A stretch of 6,159 nucleotides of DNA from Candidatus Omnitrophota bacterium (GTDB taxonomy: Bacteria; Omnitrophota; Gorgyraeia; Gygaellales; Profunditerraquicolaceae), in NCBI GenBank assembly GCA_028714055.1, contig JAQTNB010000081.1:1-6159 (forward strand), read 5' to 3'. The position numbers and the translations under genes were made by a program. A model generated the notes under the pieces. It worked only from the letters and a program-made list of their open reading frames with translations, was not told the DNA's origin and searched no databases. Shown piece after piece: positions 1 through 4,836 of this stretch (position 1 is its first letter; every line of letters starts with the position of its first letter).

Positions 1-1358
1 ATGTCCTTGGGCCCGGTGGCTACGCTTAAATTGGTGCTCGCGTACGTAGTGGTATTGACCTTGGTGATAGAATCACCGACATAGTTGGCAGTCCATACAG
101 CCCTGGTGCTCGGGTCATAGCATATGGAATTAGGGCCGGCGCCGACGCCGACGGTAGCTATCCAGGTGCCGGTAGTGGCATTATATTTTACAACCGAATT
201 ATTGTAATACTGCGTGGCCCAGATGGAGTTTGTCCCGTTATCATAGGCAATACCTTTTACCGAGTCCATGGAAGGATAAACCACAGACTCATCTTCATAG
301 GTAGCGGTAGCTGAAGCAGAGCTTGAGAGCCCGACAACGGGAAAAGACCTGGTCTGGTCAACCGCATTGGTAAGTGTGGTGCGGTTCTCGCCTAACCCGG
401 CTGCCCAGGTAAGGTTCCCTGTCTGCACCAGGCTGCTTTCGTCTTCCAGTTCTATGACATACCACCTTACGTAAGCCTCTGTATTTGTTAACCCGGACTG
501 ATAGGCCCGCTCAAACCTGACAAGCGTCTCGTTTTGGATCTCTCCGGTAAACCTGTAACGGCCCTCCTGGCCATTGATACCGTATTTGGTACGGCTATTA
601 TAGATCAGGAAGGATTTATCCAGCTTCCCTGCCGGTATTGCCGGAGAGATTGTGCCGGTGGCTGTGGTGGTATAATTATCCATGAAGACCTCACCGGTGC
701 GGATATTGGCGTCTTTGTTGAATTCAGCCACCTGCCAGACGATGCTGACGGTCGTGGTAGTCGCGTCATTGGAAGCCATCCTCTCAAGGCGCATGGTGGT
801 CTCATTCACCATGGAGGCGGTGATCTGCGACATTTCATCCACGGTCGAGGAAGCAAGATTGGAACGGAGCAGCACCGTAGCAAAGCTATTATTGTAATCC
901 ACGGGCACCGGGATGCTCACGTCCTTTATCCTATAGGAAGGGTTATTGTAAACGCCGGGGACAAAAGAACTGATGCCTCTCTGCACCTTTACGCCGTCAA
1001 CGAATTCAACCAGGTAATACCGCACATACGCGCCCACGCTTGCCGCGGCACGGTCGATAACCAGGCTGTTATCCGATTCGAATTGAGCGGTAAAAAGCTG
1101 GTTTCTGATGTAATTGGCAGTGTTGTAATCGGGATCGACAAAGAGAAAGATCAGGGTCTTGGTCTGGTCAACCGGTTCTATGGTGACGGTCGCTGAGATA
1201 TCGTTTGCGTCAACGTAGATCTCTCCGGTCTGCACCTTCTTGACCTGCACTGCCTGGGCAGGCTCCTGGCGCACGAATAAAAAGAGGCCGGCCAGCACGA
1301 ATAACGTGGCCAGCAGCGAAATGATCACCCGTCCTCTTTTATCCCGTAAGATTGCCAT
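1..1358 (-). CDS. Large exported repeat protein with YVTN-like beta-propeller, 3' end beyond window
   Basis: An open frame runs from ATG at 1358-1356 to the left edge without a stop, giving 452 codons of an incomplete protein. Residues 1-10 are basic, 11-29 form a hydrophobic segment, and an A-Q-A near residue 36 could be a signal peptidase site, so export or membrane anchoring is likely. About residues 66-314 contain three diverged repeats of roughly 90 residues. Each has a pattern like (D/E)R followed by a Y/W-rich strand and an E-F/L-x-D turn; examples are IDRAAASVGAYVRYYLVEF and FERAYQSGLTNTEAYVRWYV. From about residue 366 two blades of a Vgb/YVTN-like propeller appear, with motifs SIWATQYYNNSVVKYN and AVWTANYVGDSITKVN. 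The start lies 4 nt after the preceding stop, with AGGAG about 10 nt upstream, so it is probably cotranscribed with the 138-residue gene. A surface or envelope adhesin-like role is possible, but the sequence shows no specific substrate. Confidence 0.85.
   Translation of the reverse strand, partial: MAILRDKRGRVIISLLATLFVLAGLFLFVRQEPAQAVQVKKVQTGEIYVDANDISATVTIEPVDQTKTLIFLFVDPDYNTANYIRNQLFTAQFESDNSLVIDRAAASVGAYVRYYLVEFVDGVKVQRGISSFVPGVYNNPSYRIKDVSIPVPVDYNNSFATVLLRSNLASSTVDEMSQITASMVNETTMRLERMASNDATTTTVSIVWQVAEFNKDANIRTGEVFMDNYTTTATGTISPAIPAGKLDKSFLIYNSRTKYGINGQEGRYRFTGEIQNETLVRFERAYQSGLTNTEAYVRWYVIELEDESSLVQTGNLTWAAGLGENRTTLTNAVDQTRSFPVVGLSSSASATATYEDESVVYPSMDSVKGIAYDNGTNSIWATQYYNNSVVKYNATTGTWIATVGVGAGPNSICYDPSTRAVWTANYVGDSITKVNTTTYASTNLSVATGPKD
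417..1163 (-). repeat. Three degenerate ~90-residue protein repeats
   Basis: Within the large exported protein, about residues 66-128, 158-222 and 248-314 align as tandem units. Each starts with a short hydrophobic strand (KTLIFLF, FATVLL, KSFLIY). Next comes a segment like FTAQF, ITASM or FTGEI, then N-x-(S/T)-(L/M), then (D/E)R(A/M), then a strand ending in V/A-E-F/L and a Q/R-x-G. A fourth, incomplete start may follow at residue 338. The copies are diverged at protein level and not obvious as DNA repeats. The alternating hydrophobic pattern suggests beta-sandwich modules. The domain family is not recognised. Confidence 0.6.
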
Positions 1359-1362
1359 ATCC

Positions 1363-1779
1363 TTACTGCTCCTGGCTTACCAGTGTCGTCGAAGTCTCCT
1401 CGTCAGGCTTCCTGCTCGCCTGGCGCTGAAACTCGATAAGCTTTGCCTCGCGCTTGATGACGCGGGGCTTCTGATCGCCGCCTGTCTCGATCGTCTCTTC
1501 GTATATTACCTTAACGATATCCCCAAGCCCAATTTCTGCGACCTTCCTTCCGCTGGTGCGCACGTCTTTGGCCATGTTCAAAGCCATCTCCTGCGCGATA
1601 CCGCCCGCATACCCGTAAACTACGGCTATGAAATTCGAGCTTATCCCGCCTATTTCGCCGCTTACCTCTTTGGTGACTATCCTGGTCTTCGCCTCATCGG
1701 CCGCATACGCAAGAACACTCCCCAGGAGCAAAGCCAGCGATACCGCAAAAATTACCGCGCGCGCGCTACGCATCTTCAC
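1363..1779 (-). CDS. Small exported protein of unknown function
   Basis: This encodes 138 residues if started at GTG (1779-1777), or 136 from the ATG at 1773-1771. The GTG overlaps the TGA of the upstream gene by 4 nt (GTGA), which favours translational coupling. An AGAGGTG stretch overlaps the GTG and sits very close to the ATG, so the exact start is uncertain. The N-terminus is a clear signal peptide: basic MKMRSAR, a hydrophobic core, and A-Y-A before ADEAK at about residue 26. The mature part has a glycine-rich, moderately hydrophobic middle (SGEIGGISSNFIAVVYGYAG), a G-x-G-D-I-V-K-V strand, and a polar, charged C-terminus. No cysteine or catalytic motif stands out and I do not recognise the family. 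It sits between the membrane-tethered RAYT-like protein and the large propeller protein, so an envelope role linked to them is plausible. Confidence 0.8.
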   Translation of the reverse strand: MKMRSARAVIFAVSLALLLGSVLAYAADEAKTRIVTKEVSGEIGGISSNFIAVVYGYAGGIAQEMALNMAKDVRTSGRKVAEIGLGDIVKVIYEETIETGGDQKPRVIKREAKLIEFQRQASRKPDEETSTTLVSQEQ

Positions 1780-2972
1780 CTCTGCAGTTTATAATAACCG
1801 GGGCTGCTGAAATTGACCCCGTCGGAAATACCGTCCTTAAAATTCCTGCGGAAAGACCCGTTCATCGTCCCGTCTTTTTCTTCGCCGCGCAAAAAGATCG
1901 TCTCCCCCGCCTCGTTTGTCTGCATCGTCTCCCACACAAGAGTCCCGCTTTCGCTTCTGTGGAGGCTGTAGTTGGAGGTCGCGAAACCCTGAGAGACCAG
2001 GTATATGGAAGAGATGGCCCCGTCCTTGAACGTGATCTTGTCAAATTGGGGATAGGCAAGCTTGACCTGCGCTTCGGGCTTCATCTCCAGGATCCATTCT
2101 GTTCCGTCAAGGGCTTCAAGGTGGGCGGTCTCCGGCTCTTTCTCAATGATAATGGGCGCTTCGGCCTTATTGACCTTCTGGTAATAGATGTTGGCGACCA
2201 CGACTCCCGCGACAAGCACGGCAAAAGAAAAATATACCGCGGGGTGCATCAGGTATTTTTTCTCCTGCTTCTCCGCCTCTTTTCTTTTTTCCATCGCCTT
2301 TTCAACCGAGGCGATGAACTCATCGGTCCCCAGAAGGCCGGCCGAAACTATTTTTTTTGTTAAGCCGTCCATCTCTTCCTTTGCGGCGCCTGCCAGAAAA
2401 TCCGCGTAATCACGCGCCTGCGGGAAAAGCCGCGACATGAAATCCAGCGCTTCTTTGATCTCCGCGCGGATATCAACGATCAGATTCTGGACATTGGTAT
2501 TGAGCTCATTGCGTTTTGAGGTATCGCGAAAATAGAGATACTGAAGTGTACTGGCATAGGTGTAGTCCTGCGGGTCTTTTACCAGCCCTAAGCGCGCGGG
2601 GGCCGTATGCACGTAATTGATCAGGCTCAAGAGGTATGTTTCTTTTTCCGCCACCGCCGACTTAAAACGCTCGCTGAACACGTGGCCTTTTTTGGAATAG
2701 CGGCTGTTAAAATATTTCGTGTATGAAGAGTTGATATCGTGCATGACCATGGAGATGGTCTCGCCTTCCTTAAGCTCCATGAGTAAAGAGAGGCTCGCCG
2801 GCATCAGGGCAAAAGAATACAGCCTGAAACCATACTGTTCTTTATATTTTTTCAGAAGCTCCAGGTACATTTTGTAATCCTCTTCATCGACAAAAATATT
2901 TTCCCCGAGATTTCCCTTGGCAGTTATGTAGTATAAGGAATTAGCAATATAGATTCTGGGTAATCTCGCCAT
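1776..2972 (-). CDS. Inactivated RAYT-like Y1 domain fused to a TM helix and an extracytoplasmic domain
   Basis: This 398-residue protein has three parts. Residues 1-150 match the Y1 transposase (IS200/RAYT) fold, with YYITAKGN, an F-V-D-E-E-D-Y segment, Y-G-F-R-L-Y-S-F, S-S-Y-x-K-Y-F-N, K-K-G-H-V-F, R-F-K-S and LINYVHTAPARLGLV. Residues 155-225 resemble the helical C-terminal region of RAYTs, including L-L-G-T-D-E-F. Family members carry MPNHVHLL and YxxxNP; here the first reads MPASLSLL (S60, S62) and the second YVHTAP, with Tyr120 kept and Ala124 in place of Asn. The metal site therefore looks destroyed. A basic stretch (228-241) precedes one membrane helix at about 245-264, which implies a cytoplasmic N-terminus. 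Residues 287-398 form a beta-rich domain homologous to the 184-residue exported protein upstream. The role is unknown; a membrane-bound DNA- or RNA-binding regulator is my inference. The Shine-Dalgarno is weak. Confidence 0.9.
   Translation of the reverse strand: MARLPRIYIANSLYYITAKGNLGENIFVDEEDYKMYLELLKKYKEQYGFRLYSFALMPASLSLLMELKEGETISMVMHDINSSYTKYFNSRYSKKGHVFSERFKSAVAEKETYLLSLINYVHTAPARLGLVKDPQDYTYASTLQYLYFRDTSKRNELNTNVQNLIVDIRAEIKEALDFMSRLFPQARDYADFLAGAAKEEMDGLTKKIVSAGLLGTDEFIASVEKAMEKRKEAEKQEKKYLMHPAVYFSFAVLVAGVVVANIYYQKVNKAEAPIIIEKEPETAHLEALDGTEWILEMKPEAQVKLAYPQFDKITFKDGAISSIYLVSQGFATSNYSLHRSESGTLVWETMQTNEAGETIFLRGEEKDGTMNGSFRRNFKDGISDGVNFSSPGYYKLQR
1779..2114 (-). other. Extracytoplasmic beta-rich domain, copy 2 (C-terminus of fusion protein)
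   Basis: Residues 287-398 share a clear motif series with residues 53-158 of the 184-residue exported protein. The series is L-x-x-x-E-W, then (T/S)F, then G(F/Y)xxSNY(S/T)L, then VWETMQ(T/V)NE, then F-x-R-G-E-x-K-D-G and a closing K-G/D-G with aromatic Y-Y. The alternating strands and small size suggest a lipocalin-like beta-barrel, but that fold is an inference from the pattern only. It follows the membrane helix and should face the periplasm. Confidence 0.75.
2523..2972 (-). other. Degenerate Y1 (HUH-type) transposase domain region
   Basis: This stretch encodes residues 1-150 of the fusion protein, the part resembling REP-associated tyrosine transposases. The HUH site is at 2787-2795, where the codons read AGC-CTC-TCT (S-L-S) instead of His-hydrophobic-His. 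The YxxxN site is at 2601-2615 and reads Y-V-H-T-A. The rest of the domain is intact and in frame, with no stop or frameshift. That suggests retention for binding rather than random decay. Confidence 0.85.
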
Positions 2973-2998
2973 TTTTTCATTCGTCTCTTTTTGCCGCC

Positions 2999-3056
2999 GT
3001 GCCTGTCACTTTTCATCTTTTTATTCGCCGAATTTCTCCCGGTGCCAGGCACTTTG
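2999..3056. repeat. Pair of REP-like near-palindromes upstream of the RAYT-like gene
   Basis: Two related elements sit 42 nt apart, start to start in conserved register. GTGCCTGTCACTTTT is at 2999-3013 (imperfect palindrome). GGTGCCAGGCACTTTG is at 3041-3056, whose core GTGCCAGGCAC is a perfect 5-bp inverted repeat around a central A. The two differ at only two positions over the shared 14 nt, GTGCCNGNCACTTT. RAYT genes are typically flanked by short palindromic REP sequences that their Y1 domain binds. Finding such a pair directly 5' of a RAYT-derived gene fits that pattern. They could equally act as operators or as leader RNA structures. Confidence 0.6.
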
Positions 3057-3069
3057 CACAAATTCTAAA

Positions 3070-3099
3070 AAAAATCCCAGGCAATCTCCTGGGATTTTT
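3070..3099 (-). terminator. Strong Rho-independent terminator (possibly bidirectional)
   Basis: A perfect 12-bp stem pairs 3070-3081 (AAAAATCCCAGG) with 3088-3099 (CCTGGGATTTTT) around the loop CAATCT. Read on the minus strand, the hairpin ends in a run of eight T (3074-3067), a classical intrinsic terminator closing the upstream operon. The left arm is A-rich and the right arm ends in five T, so it could also stop plus-strand transcription weakly. It separates the secretin/foldase operon from the RAYT-like gene. Confidence 0.85.
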
Positions 3100-3290
3100 C
3101 AAGCGTTGAAGATTCGGGAACCTGCCATTCCGGCATAATGAAATGCCGGACGCACGGCTTTGCGCCCTTCAATTGCTCGAAGTTTGCCTTTTTCGGTCTT
3201 CCAGATTTTTGAATATAATGCTTCTACAAAAAGGATACCATATAAATTTAGGCTATTCAAGGCGATATTTTCCCCGTCTTCCTGGGCCAT
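3099..3290 (-). CDS. Possible 63-residue hypothetical protein
   Basis: A short frame begins with ATG at 3290-3288, 11 nt after the stop of the 184-residue gene. It has a good Shine-Dalgarno (AAGGA at 3301-3297, 6 nt spacing) and its TGA sits at the base of the terminator stem. This placement argues for translation as the last gene of the operon. Against it, the product is short, has no signal peptide or recognised domain, and its codon choice is more AT-rich and less regular than that of its neighbours (CTA, TTA, CGA, GCA). A perfect 8-bp inverted repeat lies inside its 3' half. If it is not a gene, 3100-3301 is a 200-nt 3' untranslated or intergenic stretch with no other visible content. Confidence 0.35.
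   Translation of the reverse strand: MAQEDGENIALNSLNLYGILFVEALYSKIWKTEKGKLRAIEGRKAVRPAFHYAGMAGSRIFNA
3129..3150. repeat. Perfect 8-bp inverted repeat
   Basis: TCCGGCAT (3129-3136) pairs with ATGCCGGA (3143-3150) around the six-base loop AATGAA. It has no following T-run, so it is not an obvious terminator. It lies about 30 nt before the real terminator on the minus-strand transcript and could stabilise the mRNA 3' end. It may also simply be part of the 63-codon frame. Confidence 0.5.
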
Positions 3291-3301
3291 GTACCGTCCT
3301 T

Positions 3302-3856
3302 TTATCTTTTCTTTTTGCTCTTTTTCTTTGCCGTTTCTTCCTTTTCGGGCTCTGCCTGCTGAACGCCTACATCGGGCTTGACTGTCGTAAAATAATAGGT
3401 GGCCTTTGAGCCTTTCTGCGGCTGCTTGCTCATCACTCCTGTTAAAACGCCATCCTTAAGTTCTCCGCGGAAGAACACAAGCCCTTCGCTTTCATTGACT
3501 TGCATAGTCTCCCATACGGCCACTCCGCCTTCCTGAAGGCTGAGCGTATAGTTTGATTCCGGATAACCCTTGGCCAGAAGTTCCCGTGAGACGACCTTTC
3601 CCTCCCCGCTAAAAGTCAGCACGTCTTCCTCAACCGTTATTCTCTTGCCGGCATTTTCAGGCGCCGGGGTGACATACACCATCCATTCATGGCTGTTGAG
3701 TTCATCCCTGGCTTTCTGCATCGCCTGTTTTTTGATGATCTCCTGCACCGCTGCGTCGTCCTGCTTCTCCTGGGGCTTGGCTGCCGCGGCGTAAGCCACA
3801 GCCGTCATCCCTGCCGCAAAAATCACTGCCGCGCATACCGCAAGTATTTTTTTCAT
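3302..3856 (-). CDS. Exported protein with beta-rich (lipocalin-like?) domain and lysine-rich tail
   Basis: This 184-residue protein starts at ATG 3856-3854, overlapping the stop of the foldase gene by 4 nt (ATGA), with a strong AAGGAGG 9 nt upstream. Residues 1-23 are a signal peptide (MKK, hydrophobic core, A-Y-A before AAAK). A charged helix-like linker (about 27-52) leads to a beta-rich domain at 53-158. Its motifs L-x-x-x-E-W, GYPESNYTLSL, VWETMQVNE and FFRGELKDG recur in the C-terminal domain of the RAYT-like fusion protein across the terminator, so the two are paralogous. The C-terminus is EPEKEETAKKKSKKKR, an acidic patch followed by a basic tail, which may bind a polyanion such as LPS, teichoic-like polymer or nucleic acid. 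The biochemical role is unknown. A lipocalin-like ligand-binding barrel is a guess from the strand pattern. Confidence 0.88.
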   Translation of the reverse strand: MKKILAVCAAVIFAAGMTAVAYAAAAKPQEKQDDAAVQEIIKKQAMQKARDELNSHEWMVYVTPAPENAGKRITVEEDVLTFSGEGKVVSRELLAKGYPESNYTLSLQEGGVAVWETMQVNESEGLVFFRGELKDGVLTGVMSKQPQKGSKATYYFTTVKPDVGVQQAEPEKEETAKKKSKKKR

Positions 3857-4827
3857 TCCTTCCCCCCTCCTTGTTTATACACCTTTATCCCGGCCTGACT
3901 TTTAAGTTCCTTGAACCATGCCGCGTATCCGTCAAATTGTTTTCTTCTCTTAATCTGATTATAATACGAATCCTTTAATTTACCATATTCTTTTTCATCC
4001 GCCGGCCTTTTTTCCAACACCTTAAAAACCCCGAACCCTTTATAGATCGGCGCGGGCGGATGGAGCTCGCCTGCCTTTAATTTCATCAGCGCATAACAGG
4101 TATCCCGCGGGATCTTCCAGATGTCGATGAGGAACTCAAGCGAGACAAACCCGGGGCGCCTGAATTTTTTTCCGTTTTTGTTTTTCTCCGCTTCCCAGTA
4201 ACGCGCATTTCTTTTTGCCCTGCGGTAAAAATCCTCGGCGCCTGCGCGCTCATCAAATTCAACCAGCTCCACTCCCAGGGTATTATGCTCGTTCAGGAAC
4301 TCCTCGAACATCTCCTGGTCGCTCACCGGAGGGTCCAGGCTTTCGCGCACCTGGCGGCGGAGCTTTTCAACCTGTATCAGGTGCCGCACCTGGCTTTCAA
4401 AAAGCTCTACCGGCTCTCCGGTTTTTTCTTTAAGCCACTGGGCGTATTTTTCAGGCTCCTGTTTACGGTCAAAACCCGCCTTTTCCGATTCCAGGATCTT
4501 GGCGATCTCCGCGTCGAGTTCTTCGGGCGTTGCCTGGATATCCCGGCGAAAGGCCTCAAAGGATAAAAGCAGGTGGTCCCAGATGTAGTCTTCCTTCTCC
4601 TGATCGCTTTCAAGGGGCCCGGCATCCCTGGCGCCGAATACCGCCATAACACTCCTGATGAAATAATAATTGTGCATCGGCACGGGGATCCCGAAAAATT
4701 CGCCCGCGTTCTCCTCGCCCTGTTTCCCTTGCGCCGCGGGAGCGGCTTCTCCCTGGGCCGGGAGCGGCTGCTCCGGAAAACAGGCGATAATACCGATGAG
4801 TGCGATAATGACCGCTGTCCGTTTCAT
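3853..4827 (-). CDS. SurA/PrsA-like foldase lipoprotein, parvulin domain probably inactive
   Basis: This 324-residue protein begins MKRTAVIIALIGIIAC. The basic start, short hydrophobic core and I-I-A-C at residues 13-16 fit a lipobox with Cys16 as the lipidated residue. Phe17 rather than Asp argues against inner-membrane retention. Residues 75-190 are helical and match the SurA_N-like chaperone pattern (LLLSFEAFRRDI, a P-E-E-L-D-A-E-I helix, LIQVEKLRRQV, V-S-D-Q-E-M). About residues 185-275 resemble a parvulin peptidyl-prolyl isomerase, best seen at LKAGELHPPAPIYKGFGVFKVLEKR. The two histidines typical of active parvulins (in the first strand and in the G-F/Y-H-x-I strand) appear replaced, so it may act as a holdase only. 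A final helix (WFKELKSQAGIKVY) is usual in this family. Its start follows the TPR gene by 9 nt without a good Shine-Dalgarno, so coupling is likely. Clients may be the secretin or other envelope proteins. Confidence 0.82.
   Translation of the reverse strand: MKRTAVIIALIGIIACFPEQPLPAQGEAAPAAQGKQGEENAGEFFGIPVPMHNYYFIRSVMAVFGARDAGPLESDQEKEDYIWDHLLLSFEAFRRDIQATPEELDAEIAKILESEKAGFDRKQEPEKYAQWLKEKTGEPVELFESQVRHLIQVEKLRRQVRESLDPPVSDQEMFEEFLNEHNTLGVELVEFDERAGAEDFYRRAKRNARYWEAEKNKNGKKFRRPGFVSLEFLIDIWKIPRDTCYALMKLKAGELHPPAPIYKGFGVFKVLEKRPADEKEYGKLKDSYYNQIKRRKQFDGYAAWFKELKSQAGIKVYKQGGGKE
3866..3872 (-). promoter_or_regulatory. Strong ribosome binding site embedded in the upstream gene
   Basis: The minus strand reads AAGGAGG 9 nt before the ATG of the 184-residue gene. 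The purine-rich run lies inside the last codons of the foldase gene and is translated there as Q-G-G-G-K-E. The strong site together with the ATGA overlap suggests the small exported protein is made at a higher rate than the foldase. Confidence 0.7.
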
Positions 4828-4836
4828 GTCAAAGAA

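Noticed and set aside
534..1196. Long plus-strand open frame of 220 codons
   Set aside because: It is antisense to the well-supported minus-strand exported protein, has a His/Gly-rich composition without any domain, and lacks a convincing ribosome binding site.
1240..1794. Plus-strand open frame of 184 codons
   Set aside because: It covers the antisense of a signal-peptide-bearing gene and both coupled gene junctions, with no recognisable domain.
1776..2972. Active transposase or mobile element
   Set aside because: The metal-binding residues are gone, no terminal inverted or target-site repeats are visible, and the gene has a fused membrane and envelope part typical of a host gene.
2999..3056. 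CRISPR-like repeat pair
   Set aside because: Only two short, palindromic, imperfect copies are present with no array or cas genes. REP-like elements explain them better.
2973..3066. Sigma-70-like promoter for the RAYT-like gene
   Set aside because: Some TTG and A/T-rich hexamers can be found, but none with good spacing and match, so no promoter is called.
3143..3409. Plus-strand 88-codon frame across the terminator-side intergenic stretch
   Set aside because: It overlaps the end of the exported protein gene antisense and shows no domain; the hydrophobic product looks like antisense of a lysine-rich tail.
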